Both the position numbers and the translations under genes were made by a program. Below, piece after piece: positions 51,282 through 60,308 of a DNA stretch of 64,000 nt. The notes beneath the pieces were generated by a model. The model was not told the origin of the DNA, did no database searches, and saw nothing but the letters and a program-made list of their open reading frames with translations. Position 1 is the first letter of the stretch. Each line of letters opens with the position of its first letter. This DNA is from Streptomyces venezuelae (GTDB taxonomy: Bacteria; Actinomycetota; Actinomycetes; Streptomycetales; Streptomycetaceae). Location of the stretch: the NCBI RefSeq assembly GCF_008642315.1, contig NZ_CP029192.1:8804001-8868000 (forward strand). The letters run 5' to 3'.

Positions 51282-52070
51282 ATGCGTCATCACTTGTGCC
51301 TGCGTGCCGTCACGCTCACTGCAGTCTGTCTCGCTGCCGCCCTGACGGCCTGCGGTGCTGAGAGCGGGGAGGCCAGAGCCGGCAGCGAGGCCCTGGCAGA
51401 AGCCAAGGACAAGCAGACGGACACCTTTTCCGGACTGTCCGGCGCCGAAATCGCCGACAAAGCCATTTCGACGACCGCGGGCGCCTATTCACTGCGAATG
51501 AAGGGGACAACTCCGGAAACGGCCAGCGGGCTCAACACCCTTGACATGGTCGTCACCACCGCAGGTACGTGCGCGGGCACGGTAGGCAAGTCCCATACGG
51601 GTTCGATGCAGCTGATCATCACCGACGACACGGTCTACAGGAAGTACGACGAAGGGCTCCTGCGCGCCGCAGGCACCAAGGAGCGGGCAAGCGATGTCGA
51701 GGCTGCAGTCGACCTGCTTGCGGGTCACTGGGCGAAGACGAGCAGGATGAGTGAAGAGGGCAGGTACTACGTCAAATTCTGCGACCTCGACCTTCAGATG
51801 TCCGCATACGAGGACGCCGACACCTCCACGGCGCGTCGGGACGGCCGAGCCGTAGTTGACGGCACTCCCGCGATCAAGCTGTCGGGCGCCGACGGCAAAG
51901 ACAAGTTCACCCTGTACGTCGCGAGGGAGGGCAAGCCCTACCTCTTGAAGGTTGTACAGGAATCCGTCGGGGGGAAGCCAGAAGCACTCACTTTCAGCGA
52001 CTTCGACGAGCCCGTGAAGGCCAAGCCGCCCACTGGCGAGATCATCAACCTGGACCGGCCTCCACATTGA
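51282..52070 (+). CDS. Lipoprotein
   Basis: 262 residues from ATG 51282 with GGGGGAA upstream. The signal peptide ends in the lipobox ALTA-Cys at about residue 23. The mature part (DKAISTTAGAYSLRMKGTTP, TLDMVVTTAGTCAGTVGKSH, MQLIITDDTVYRKYDEGLLR, KFTLYVAREGKPYLLKVVQE) is made of the repeated antiparallel strands of LolA/LppX-like half-barrels, which carry lipids or hydrophobic ligands. Function is inferred from fold only. Confidence 0.8.
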   Translation: MRHHLCLRAVTLTAVCLAAALTACGAESGEARAGSEALAEAKDKQTDTFSGLSGAEIADKAISTTAGAYSLRMKGTTPETASGLNTLDMVVTTAGTCAGTVGKSHTGSMQLIITDDTVYRKYDEGLLRAAGTKERASDVEAAVDLLAGHWAKTSRMSEEGRYYVKFCDLDLQMSAYEDADTSTARRDGRAVVDGTPAIKLSGADGKDKFTLYVAREGKPYLLKVVQESVGGKPEALTFSDFDEPVKAKPPTGEIINLDRPPH

Positions 52071-52239
52071 TTGACAAGGAGCCGCCCCCGGCCTCGTTCA
52101 GGCCAGCATGAGGGCTGGCGCCCCGGTGTTCTGCGCCCCTTCGTCACTCGACCAGGACCGGGCACGACCAGCGGGGACAATGTCTGGGCTTCGTGGAACT
52201 TCCCGGACATCACCTGGGCGAGAGGAGCCGTGTCCCAAG

Positions 52240-52557
52240 ATGACGCAGGACGATGCCACGTGGCATGTCGTACGCAAAGGCACCTTGATCGGCACAATCA
52301 CCGTGACGGAGAACGACTTCCTATGGCTGCGAGGCAGGTTCATTGCCGAGCCCGTATTCGCCGAGGTCAAGCCGTGGTTCGACGAGGTCCTGGCCATCTT
52401 GGAGTCGGAGGACTTCGCGCGGTTCGATGCGGCCTACGACCGCATCCCCCAGGAGCTGGCACTGGTGTCTCCTTCGGGACCGGTTGCCGACTTCCTCCTG
52501 CACATCGAGGGCGATGAGGCGTGGTTCCGGTGGAGCGATGAGCCGCTCGGAGGTTAA
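52240..52557 (+). CDS. Hypothetical protein ending at an IS target site
   Basis: 105 residues from ATG 52240. Reads MTQDDATWHVVRKGTLIGTI, TVTENDFLWLRGRFIAEPVF and FLLHIEGDEAWFRWSDEPLG. It appears to be a small alpha/beta domain. Its TAA stop (52555-52557) is exactly the 3-base target duplication of the adjoining IS5 element. Either the insertion hit the natural stop codon or the C-terminus was cut and the duplication supplied a new stop. Confidence 0.7.
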   Translation: MTQDDATWHVVRKGTLIGTITVTENDFLWLRGRFIAEPVFAEVKPWFDEVLAILESEDFARFDAAYDRIPQELALVSPSGPVADFLLHIEGDEAWFRWSDEPLGG

Positions 52558-53417
52558 GATGCCATTTCACTTGGTCAGTCTGCGGTGACATATGAGGGTT
52601 GCGGCGATGGCGGTGAAGGCCAGGAAGTGTTGCGGCTTGCGCTCGTAGCGGCGGTGCAGGCGTCGACAGCCGGACAACCAGGACACGGTCCGCTCCACGA
52701 CCCAGCGGTGTCGTCCCAGGTGCTGGGACGACTCGATGCCCTTGCGGGCGAGGCGGTGCCGGATGCCGCGGGATGCCAGCCATCGCCGCAGGTGGCGGTA
52801 GTCGTAGCCCTTGTCTCCGTGCAGTTTCCCCGGCCGTCGGCGTCGCGGGCCGCGACGGGAGCGGATCGGCGGGATGCCACGAACCAGAGGGATGAGGGCC
52901 TGGCTGTCGTGGAGGTTGGCGGCGGAGATGCCGATCGACAGGGGCAGACCCTGCCGGTCGACGATGAGGTGGATTTTCGATCCCTTCTTGCCGCGGTCGG
53001 TCGGATTCGGTCCCGTCAGCTGCCCCCTTTGAGGGCGCGGACACTGACGGAGTCGATCGCACACTGCGTCCAGTCCAGCCCGCCCTGGGCGCCGAGTTCG
53101 TCCAGGACCAGGCGATGGAGTTTGGCCCACACCCGGGCTTCGGTCCACTCGGTGAACCGGCGAAAGGCGGTCACCCCCGACAACCCGAAGCCCGGCGGCA
53201 GTTGGTTCCATGTGCAGCCTGAGGTGGCCACGAAGATGATCGCGGCGAGCACCTCGCGGCCCCCGCGCCGGCGATGGCCTCCACCCTGCGGGCGAACCGG
53301 CGCCGGCGGCACCACTCGCTGGAACAACTCCCATAAGTCTTCCGGCGCCATCCGCTCGACGAGCGCAGCAGTCATCACCCCAGACTGCCGCAAAATCACG
53401 CCAACTGAAATGGCTTC
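52558..53417. mobile_element. Complete IS5-family element with TAA target duplication
   Basis: 860 bp. The left end GATGCCATTTCACTTGG and the right end read inward GAAGCCATTTCAGTTGG are 17-bp imperfect repeats (two mismatches). TAA flanks both sides (52555-52557, 53418-53420). It contains only the transposase. Confidence 0.85.
52567..53375 (-). CDS. IS5-family transposase in two frames (-1 frameshift)
   Basis: OrfA (to a TGA at 53016) reads MTAALVERMAPEDLWELFQR, ATSGCTWNQLPPGFGLSGVT and ends WTQCAIDSVSVRALKGGS with the first Asp. OrfB continues TGPNPTDRGKKGSKIHLIVD, KLHGDKGYDYRHLRRWLASR (second Asp) and HRWVVERTVSWLSGCRRLHR (Glu) to the stop at 52567. The junction AAAGGGGGC is a slippery sequence well suited to programmed -1 frameshifting. 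Confidence 0.85.
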
Positions 53418-53423
53418 TAAGTC

Positions 53424-54753
53424 TCACAGGTGGCCGGGTGCCTGCCAGGTCCGGGCGAGGTTGACGACCGTGGCGTCGTCGGCGCCGAGAGCGGCGGATA
53501 CGACGGGCAGTGGGTGGCCGAGGCCGTGGTGGAGGACGGCCACGTCGTACTGCAGGGGACAGGCAGCGGTCAGCGGCAGTGGGCGGGAGCGGCTGGCGGT
53601 GTGCGCGACGAGCTGGTCCCAGGCGTAGGCGGCTACGTTGGGTCGGCTGACGGCGCGTGGCCAGTGGGTGAGCAGGTGCCCGAAGGCGGACGCGACAGCG
53701 TGGTGGGCGGCGCTGGGCGGGAGGTGGGCTGGGCGTAGCCGAGGTAGCAGTCGCGGTGCAGGACGCAGAAGGCCTCGAAGGCGGGCGGCAGGACCAGCGG
53801 GGTGCGCCCGCCATGGCTGGGCCCGGCGGGCGGTGCGCGGCTCGGCGAGCCAGCCCCTGCCCCGGCCGGGGCGCCGGGCCGGGGGCAGCCAGGGCGCGGG
53901 TGCTCATCCGAAGGCCCCGGCCGGCAGGCAACTGGCGCCCGCGGCAGCGGAATGGAGTTGGGAGCGGATGGCGGCGGCCCACAGCGGACGGATCGTTTCG
54001 GGGCGGCCGTGCAGGGCGCTGACCAGGCGCCCCAGGGTCTCCCACTCCGGGATGTAGGCGCCCTCCAGGATGGTGCGGATCTCGTGGGTGGACAACGTGT
54101 GGTCCAGGCGTGAACTGAGCTGGTGGGCACTGGGGTTGGCGTCCGCGAGGAGCAGGCCGCGCAGCGCGGCGCCCAGGGCGGCGGGGTTCGGCGGGGCGCA
54201 GTCCGCGGGCTTCGTTCCACAGCGGCTGGAGGTCGGCGGGGTCGCCGCCGCAGGCTGTGGCGATCACCCGGGTGATATGCCAGGAGGGCAGGCGCTCGCC
54301 GCTGAGCACGCGGGAGACGAAGGAGGCGGAGACGCCGGCCTGCTGGCCCAGCGCGCGCAGCGTCAACGGGCTGCGGCGCTGGAGCTGGGAGAGCGCACGG
54401 GCCAGCACCTGACCGGGGTGGTCCAGATTCCTGGCCGATGCCCCCTCGTCGGTGATACCGGGGGTCTCGTCCTCGCGGCCATGACCGGCATTGCGGTGCG
54501 GGGGGCGCTGGCGGGGGATGGCCCGCACCGGCGGAGAAGCGGGGGCCGGGGGCCGCTGGCGGCTCTGGGTGCGCAGCTGGCGGCGGCCGGTGGCTTCCAC
54601 CGACCAGTGGCGGCTGACGTTGTCGGTGCCGATGTTCAGCGCACTGGCGATGTCGGCAGCCTTCTTCTTGTGCCCGCGGGACTGCTGCACGGTGGCTGCG
54701 GTCAGGTAGTCACGCCCGCGTCGCTGCCTCATCTGGCGTGTGGCGACAGGCAT
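53424..54753 (-). pseudogene. XRE-type regulator and trailing domain, frameshifted
   Basis: The N-terminal part from 54753 has an HTH for DNA (TAATVQQSRGHKKKAADIAS ALNIGTDNVSRHW). An XRE HTH follows (LRALGQQAGVSASFVSRVLS GERLPSWHITRVIATACGGD). Near 54185 the frame shifts to a second XRE-like unit (HEIRTILEGAYIPEWETLGR LVSALHGRPETIRPLWAAAI). Another shift leads to a C-terminal domain (AFEAFCVLHRDCYLGYAQ, AAYAWDQLVAHTASRSRPLP, CPLQYDVAVLHHGLGHPLPV). The last stop lies seven bases from the IS5 element. The original may have been two genes. Confidence 0.5.
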
Positions 54754-54786
54754 TCATCCCTCGCCGCGAGCCAGTCACTTCGCCGG

Positions 54787-55280
54787 TCACTCGCGCGGTG
54801 TCAGAAGCGCCGAGGGCAGGAGCTGGCGTTGGCTCTCCGCAGCCAGGGTGACGGTGGCGGTGCGGTTGCCCAAGTGGTAGCGGTCGATGACGATGATGTA
54901 CGCGAGTGCGCGAGCGGCCTCTTCGACCTGCTCCAGCACGTCCTGTGTGACGTGGGTCAGGTAGAGCTCCAGGACGCCGATGGCGTCGCCGCGGTTGGTG
55001 ACTGGGGCGAGAACTCACTGGCCCCGTGCATCCTGCGGTGCCAGCATCAGCTTCTGGCAGCGCAGGACCTCGTCGTAGGCACTGGCGTCCAAGAGGACCT
55101 GATCGGCACCGCGTTCCGGGTCCGTTGTCTTCTCTCTCCTCAGTGACCCGCAGCAGGAGTCGGCCGACGACGTTGACGAACAGGAATGAGACGCTTCCCC
55201 CTGGTTCCCGGGCATCACAACCGTGGGCGCGGGCGGACCTGGATATGCCTCCTGAGACGTCGGCGGCCCCGGCTCGGTCT
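54787..55280 (-). pseudogene. PP2C/SpoIIE-type phosphatase, N-terminal relic
   Basis: Pieces SFLFVNVVGRLLLRVTEE, VTNRGDAIGVLELYLTHVTQ, EEAARALAYIIVIDRYHLGN and TVTLAAESQRQLLPSALL follow the sensor-to-catalytic linker of Streptomyces PP2C phosphatases (LAAE.Q..LLP). Frames change at least twice and the catalytic domain is absent. Confidence 0.5.
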
Positions 55281-55456
55281 TGGCGTCCTCGACCGCCTCA
55301 CGAGACCGGGCGATGGCCTTGCGGGCCGCTCCCGCATGGGAGCAGTGCCGCCTGGCCGCTGCTTTGCCTCGGTAGTCATCACGTCGGTACGCGACATGGA
55401 GACGCGAGGGTCGTCCGCAGCCAGTTGGCCGCACAGTCTGCGGCAGGCCGCCTGTG

Positions 55457-56080
55457 CTACCAGGACGTCGGGGGAGAGGTGCGGGTGATGACGACGGGCA
55501 AGTGCCCGCTCACGATGGTCTGCTGAGACAGGAACAGCCCGAAGTGTTCGCCAATGACCGTAAGCACCCGGCGTCGCTGTTCGTGGGACGACAATTCCTC
55601 ATCCATGCCGAGCATGTCATCGAGGCAGTCCTCTGGCGGGATGACTCCGTCCGCCTCGAGGGCTGGGCGCAGCAGCTCGGGCTGGGCTCCTGCGGGGTCG
55701 TAGCCTCCCAGCTCGAAGTACAGCTGTACCTCGCCATTGGCGTGGTAACTGAAGAAGGAGGGCGGGTCGTCGGGCCGCGGGTCGAAGATCAATACTTCGG
55801 CGCCGCGGGATACGCCGGGGTCCAGGGCCCAGCCTTCGCTGCCTCCGTTCTCCACGATGAACGCCCAGTCGCCGGCTTGGCCGATGCGTCCTGTGCAGTA
55901 GACCTGGGACATGTCAACCATGCCGGAGGCTTCCTGGAGGGTGGTGGCAGGTTTGACCTCCACCGGCTCGTGATCGGCCATGCGCTGGACCAGATCCTGG
56001 GGACTGAGGCCGCGGGCGCAGGTGATGTACAGGCCCCTGGAGTTCCACGCATCGGCGATCCACTCAAGACTGTCAGGCAT
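55457..56080 (-). CDS. DUF6461-type protein
   Basis: 207 residues from ATG 56080. Reads WNSRGLYITCARGLSPQDLV QRMADHE, CTGRIGQAGDWAFIVENGGS EGWAL, FFSYHANGEVQLYFELGGYD and LTVIGEHFGLFLSQQTIVSG. The order (A.G..P..L..R, GW.F..E...G, S.H.N......F.) matches DUF6461 proteins of actinomycetes. Function unknown; the fold is immunity-like. Confidence 0.75.
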   Translation of the reverse strand: MPDSLEWIADAWNSRGLYITCARGLSPQDLVQRMADHEPVEVKPATTLQEASGMVDMSQVYCTGRIGQAGDWAFIVENGGSEGWALDPGVSRGAEVLIFDPRPDDPPSFFSYHANGEVQLYFELGGYDPAGAQPELLRPALEADGVIPPEDCLDDMLGMDEELSSHEQRRRVLTVIGEHFGLFLSQQTIVSGHLPVVITRTSPPTSW

Positions 56081-56111
56081 TGCCGCAATCTCTCTTCCGG
56101 GGATGCGTGGC

Positions 56112-56153
56112 GTAGCGGGGGCACAACAGTAAGGGCGGTTGCGCCCCCGCTAC
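56112..56153 (-). terminator. 11-bp-stem hairpin after the FG-GAP gene
   Basis: Arms 56112-56122 and 56143-56153 pair perfectly around a 20-base loop, 17 bases downstream of the minus-strand stop at 56170. Confidence 0.65.
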
Positions 56154-56169
56154 AGGTTGGGGCTTCTCG

Positions 56170-57597
56170 TCAGTCGTGCAGGGTCTCGCCGAAGCGCGAA
56201 CCCGTCGCGAGGCCGAAGTCGGCCGAGCTGAGCGACTTGGCGCCCGAACCGGTGAGGCCGGACGAGGTGCCCGGCAGGGTCCACAGGCCACCGCTGCGGT
56301 TGTTCTCGAAGGACGCGGTAACCGCCAGGTCGCCCTTGCCGTCCTTGTCGTAGTCGGCGATCCGGACCTGCGCGCCGAACAGGTCTCCCGTCTCGGCGGC
56401 GCCCGGAACTCCGGCGGAGTCCTGGGACACCCGCACGACACCGGACTGCGAGACGCCGGAGGCGGAACCGCGGAACACGGTCACGTCGCCGGCGTTGTCC
56501 AGGTCGCCGAGCTGCTCGCCGTTGGCGCCGACCACCAGTTCGGCCTTGCCGTCGCCGGTGATGTCACCGATGGCCACCGAGGCGCCCCAGTTGTCGCCGT
56601 CCTCGTTGGCACCGGGGACACCGGCGCTGTTCTGGTGCAGGGTCACCGGGTCACCGAAGCCCGTCCGACTGCCGTAGCGGACGGTGACGTAGCCGGAGCC
56701 CGCGCTGGGGTCCTCGATGTCGAAGAACTGGGGCCAGGTCAGGGACGAGGCCATGTCGGCGAAGCCGTCGCCGTTGATGTCGCCGAGCGCGACCGCGGTG
56801 TCCCCGTCGTCCACGCGCTGGATGCGGTACGGGCGGCCCTCCTGGCCCGTGAAGATGTCGGTGCCCGGACGCCCGGTGCCCGCGTCGCCGGTCACCGCCA
56901 GGTCGTCCCTGCCGTCGCCGTTGACATCGCCCACGGCGGCCTCCCGGTACCGCAGATTCGCGCCGGGCACGGTGAGGGTGTACGCGGGGACCGGCTTGCT
57001 CGCACGGGTGAAGCCGCCCTCGTACACGACGACCCCGCCCGACTCGATCACCGCGAGGTCCGCGCCGCTGCCGCCGGTGAAGTCGCCCACCGCGACGTCG
57101 CCACCGTGCGCCTGCCACTTCTGCGGGCTCTCCACGGTGGTCGTGGTGCTGCTGGTGAACGGCTTCTTGCCGCCCCACAGGATGGTGACGCTGCCCTGGC
57201 CCTCATAGGCCCCCACGGTCTCGCCGTCGGCGCCCACGACGAGGTCCGCGTACCCGTCGCCGTCCAGGTCGCCGCTGGTGATCGAGGATCCGAAGCGGTC
57301 GCTGTCCTCCGGCGTACCCGGCACGCCCGCGGAGCTCTGGGTCAGAGCGATCTTGCCGGTGGTGGACGGGCCGTCGGCCGTCCCGAGGGCCACGACCACC
57401 TCGCCCGCGGCCTCCGCTCCGCCGACGGTCTTGTACGGCGCCCCGACCGCGATGTCGCGGTGACCGTCGCCGTTGAAGTCATCGGAGAGCTTGGCGGGAG
57501 CGGCGGTGGCCGGTGCCACCGAACCGACGACCAACAGACCGCCGGTCAGCGCGGTGACGGCCGCCGTGGCGACGACGGTACGGAAAGGCAGGGGCAT
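56170..57597 (-). CDS. Secreted FG-GAP/integrin-like beta-propeller protein
   Basis: 475 residues from ATG 57597. The signal peptide is PLPFRTVVATAAVTALTGGL followed by VAPATAAPA. Seven or so repeats of the FG-GAP type follow, each with a calcium loop such as DFNGDGHRDIAVG, DLDGDGYADLVVG, DVNGDGRDDLAVTG, DINGDGFADMAS, DITGDGKAELVVG and DYDKDGKGDLAV, spaced about 60 residues. The protein ends in a single propeller with no anchor. Such proteins are abundant in Streptomyces and may bind carbohydrate or matrix. A hairpin terminator follows. Confidence 0.92.
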   Translation of the reverse strand: MPLPFRTVVATAAVTALTGGLLVVGSVAPATAAPAKLSDDFNGDGHRDIAVGAPYKTVGGAEAAGEVVVALGTADGPSTTGKIALTQSSAGVPGTPEDSDRFGSSITSGDLDGDGYADLVVGADGETVGAYEGQGSVTILWGGKKPFTSSTTTTVESPQKWQAHGGDVAVGDFTGGSGADLAVIESGGVVVYEGGFTRASKPVPAYTLTVPGANLRYREAAVGDVNGDGRDDLAVTGDAGTGRPGTDIFTGQEGRPYRIQRVDDGDTAVALGDINGDGFADMASSLTWPQFFDIEDPSAGSGYVTVRYGSRTGFGDPVTLHQNSAGVPGANEDGDNWGASVAIGDITGDGKAELVVGANGEQLGDLDNAGDVTVFRGSASGVSQSGVVRVSQDSAGVPGAAETGDLFGAQVRIADYDKDGKGDLAVTASFENNRSGGLWTLPGTSSGLTGSGAKSLSSADFGLATGSRFGETLHD

Positions 57598-57900
57598 GAA
57601 GGTTCACTCCTTGGAGCTGTGCTGGACGGTGCCGTAGACACTCCAAGGGGTCGAAGGGTTGTACGAAGCGAAGTGAGCGTTAGCAGAATTCACGGGGCTC
57701 ACGGGGCTCACGGGGCTCACGGGGCTTGCGTGGCTCATGCGGCTTGCGGTGCTCGTACGGCTTTCGAGGGTCTTTGCGCGGCGTCGGACCTCGTGGGGTG
57801 GCAGCGTGGGGCCCGGCCCGCGCCGGGACGTGGGGCTATGCACAACGACTGGTGGGTCTCAGGCCAGGATCACGTCCTGCCCTGCCAGGCCTCGCGCTGA
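57598..57900. other. Upstream region of the FG-GAP gene with tandem repeats
   Basis: Holds the GGAGTG ribosome-binding site of the FG-GAP gene (near 57610) and the 9-bp repeats at 57692-57727. No gene supported. Confidence 0.4.
57692..57727. repeat. Four tandem copies of a 9-bp unit
   Basis: ACGGGGCTC occurs three times and then ACGGGGCTT, without spacers. Degenerate copies continue to about 57765. Slippage in copy number would change distance to the FG-GAP promoter region. Confidence 0.75.
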
Positions 57901-58345
57901 CCATGCTGATTGGAACCGCGAGCCAGCCCGGCTTCACCGGCACCCTGGACGACCTGCTGCACGAGGCTGCGACGGGCACTGGGACATGATCAGCGGCAAT
58001 GTCGACAGTCTCCTCACGTTCTCCTGACCCGACGAGGAATGGGATGACGAGGAAGCACCGGAGGGCCGCGAGGGCGACCGCTGGAAGCAGTTCAGCGCCA
58101 GGCTGACAACGACCGGCTTCCCGGTGCCCACCACGGTGCGGGACCTGTCCGAGCTCTACCTGACGTGGGACCCGGCCCACCGCGAGGAAACACCCAACGG
58201 CCCCCGCTGGTCCATGCCGACCGCGCTTCTGCTCCCCGACGACCAGGATTCCGCCGAGGAGACCCTCTTCGCCTGGGACGGCGCCAACCTCGCCGAGCGG
58301 CAGTCGACGCGGGACGGCGTGGTGGAGACCGACCCCTGGGACTGA
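57901..58345 (+). pseudogene. Small hypothetical gene, frameshifted
   Basis: ATG 57903 opens MLIGTASQPGFTGTLDDLLH EAATGTG, and after a break near 57985 coding resumes as RLTTTGFPVPTTVRDLSELY, LTWDPAHREETPNGPRWSMP and LFAWDGANLAERQST to the stop at 58345. No family recognised. Located just ahead of an RHS tip relic, so possibly a displaced immunity gene. Confidence 0.35.
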
Positions 58346-58390
58346 GAGCCGGGTACGCACCGCGCGGCGGCCCAGATGCGCAGTCGGTAG

Positions 58391-58674
58391 CGTACGGCCG
58401 ACCCGGACGAGGACGACAGGCGGTTCTACGCGATCGTCACCGACCTGGTCGGCACGCCGAGCGAACTGGTCGGAGAGGGCGACGAGCCGACCCGCATCTA
58501 CGACGACTCGACCTACGACAAGCACGGTTCGGGCAGCAGCTCGTCGGCCAAGGGCGAGATCGGGCGAGCACCCGCGAACGGACAGGCGGAAGGTGACCTG
58601 AACAAGCTGAAGAAAAAGGGAATGATCAACAACCTCAAGAAGCAGAAGGTGCTCCCGCCCCCGTGCGACGGCTG
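58391..58674 (+). pseudogene. RHS protein tip relic
   Basis: Reads DDRRFYAIVTDLVGTPSELV GEGDEP, a signature of the RHS core end also present in the intact toxin (FFAIVSDLVGAPSELIDEEG). It then switches to a lysine-rich end LNKLKKKGMINNLKKQKVLP and a stop at 58674. The remainder of the RHS gene is missing. Such truncated tips are left by recombination at RHS loci. Confidence 0.65.
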
Positions 58675-58699
58675 ACGGGACGAGGCAGGAAGGCCGTTC

Positions 58700-59185
58700 A
58701 TGGCAGCCCAGTGGGACTGGAAGAGTGGCGAGGGACTGCTGGGTGTCGATGATCCCGCCGCGGTGGATGGGGCGTTCGAGCGTGGCGAGCCGCATCTCGG
58801 AACGGCGGTGATCGGGTTGGCATTCCAGTGCGCGCTGGAGGAGGCGTCGCCGCGCATCATCAGGGCGATGCGGCTGAGCGACCCGAACGAGCGGGGATTC
58901 GCCTTCACCGCGGCCGGGACCGCGGCCCGACTCCATGGCCGGCTGACTCCCGAGCTCTATGAGGCTCTGCGGGCAGAGGGCCCGGGCGGTTTCGCCGAGC
59001 ACGCCATCAGGGACACGCTGACGTTCGTTCCGTTCCGCGAGCTACCGCCGTGGTTCAAGCGCCGGAAGATCGTCACCGGGGTGGACAACAAACTGGAGAG
59101 CTGGTGGCTGCGCTCCACGGAGCCGATCAGCGATGCCGTGTCGGCCCTGCGCCGGCGCCGCTCCCGGGGTGGTCGAGTCCGGTAG
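58700..59185 (+). CDS. Immunity-like protein, first of two paralogues
   Basis: 161 residues from ATG 58700. Reads KSGEGLLGVDDPAAVDGAFE, CALEEASPRIIRAMRLSDPN ERGFAFTAAGTAARLHGRLT and DTLTFVPFRELPPWFKRRKI. The C-terminal helix is Arg-rich. The central repeat-like helices suggest a HEAT-like fold. It follows an RHS tip relic by 25 bases and is duplicated downstream, both signs of an immunity gene. Its toxin is probably the lost original of the relic. Confidence 0.6.
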   Translation: MAAQWDWKSGEGLLGVDDPAAVDGAFERGEPHLGTAVIGLAFQCALEEASPRIIRAMRLSDPNERGFAFTAAGTAARLHGRLTPELYEALRAEGPGGFAEHAIRDTLTFVPFRELPPWFKRRKIVTGVDNKLESWWLRSTEPISDAVSALRRRRSRGGRVR

Positions 59186-59187
59186 TT

Positions 59188-59581
59188 GGCGACAGATGAC
59201 AACGGTCCGGGTACGGCGGCCATCGGCCTGGCCCGCAACTGCCCGCTCGCCGCGGCCTCGCCGCGCATCATCACGGTGATGCGGCTGCCGGACCGCGCCA
59301 GCGCGGATTCGCGTACACCGCGGCCGGGACCGCGGCCCGGCTGAACGGCGCCCTCACCCCCGACCTGTACGCCGTCCTGCGGGCGGAGGGACACCGTGGC
59401 CTCGCCGAAACCGCCGTCGACGACACCCTTGATTACGTACCGTTCCGCGAGCTGCCCCTGTGGTTCAAGTGCCGAACGGTTCGCGTCGAGGGTTGAGGAC
59501 AAGCTGAAGAACTGGCGCCTGAACCTCACCTATGCGGCCAAGGACGTGCGCGCGGCCCTTCGCCGACTGCGGCGCCGCTGA
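59188..59581 (+). pseudogene. Decayed paralogue of the preceding gene
   Basis: ASPRIITVMRLPD, RFAYTAAGTAARLNGALTPD, TLDYVPFRELPLWFK and EDKLKNWRLNLTYAAKDVRA align with the gene at 58700. Frame changes near 59300 and 59470 make it non-functional. Confidence 0.65.
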
Positions 59582-59743
59582 CGCAGGGTCACGGTGCCGG
59601 CGGCTTCCATGGGGTCTTCATGAGGCTGCACGGGGCTACATGGAGCTCCACGGGGCTTTGGGGCCGGTGCGACAGGCGGGTCTGTCCGGCTCTGGGGTCT
59701 GGGGCCAGCGCCAGTGGTTGTTGCTGGTGTGGCCGCCGGCGCG

Positions 59744-60196
59744 TCAGCGGGCGAGGTCGGCGTGTGCGGTGGCGCGTTCGCTCGGCGTCGATCTTCTCCA
59801 CGTAGGGGTGGCCGACCGCGAATTCCAGGATGAGCCCGTTGGGGTCTGTGACGTAGAGCGAGACACAGAAGCCGTGGTCGAGTATGTGGGCGTTGGAATG
59901 GGGGCAGATGGCCTCCTCGACGCGCTTGAGTATCGCTTCTTGGGTGTCCGTCTCGACCTTGAAGGCGATGTGGCGCAGGGGCGTGACGTTGAGATCCGTC
60001 TTGAACTCCTCCTGCTCCTTGGGTCGGCGAACTGGAAGAAGGCGAGCGCAGGGCCGGAGAGCACCGCGGGTTCGGTCCGGGTGGCCACCAAAGGCAGGCC
60101 GATGACGTCCTCGTAGAAGTGCCGGTTGGCCTCCTGGTCGTCGGTGATCCATGCGTGGCGGTGAAGGCGGAGGGGCAGGGCCTGGCTGTGGGTCAA
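59744..60196 (-). pseudogene. VOC (glyoxalase-type) protein with a frameshift
   Basis: The first frame reads LPLRLHRHAWITDDQEANRH FYEDVIGLPLV. After a shift near 60027 coding resumes as LNVTPLRHIAFKVETDTQEA, ILDHGFCVSLYVTDPNGLIL EFAV. These are the paired beta-alpha-beta3 modules with one His and the final Glu as metal ligands. One indel separates them. A TTG at 60196 is the apparent start. Confidence 0.6.
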
Positions 60197-60308
60197 CTCC
60201 GTTAGCCGTTGGCGAGGTTGCTGCCGGGCGCTCCGTGGGGCTTGACCGGCCTTCAGCAGGGGTAGGGGCGCAGTGGTCCGTTCGTCTTGCGAGTCTCGGG
60301 GGGATCCA

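Noticed and set aside
57692..57765. CRISPR array
   Set aside because: Repeats are 9 bp and directly adjacent, with no spacers and no cas genes in the window.
56176..57900. 574-codon open frame antisense to the FG-GAP gene
   Set aside because: The periodicity comes from the calcium-loop repeats on the other strand. No independent signal supports coding.
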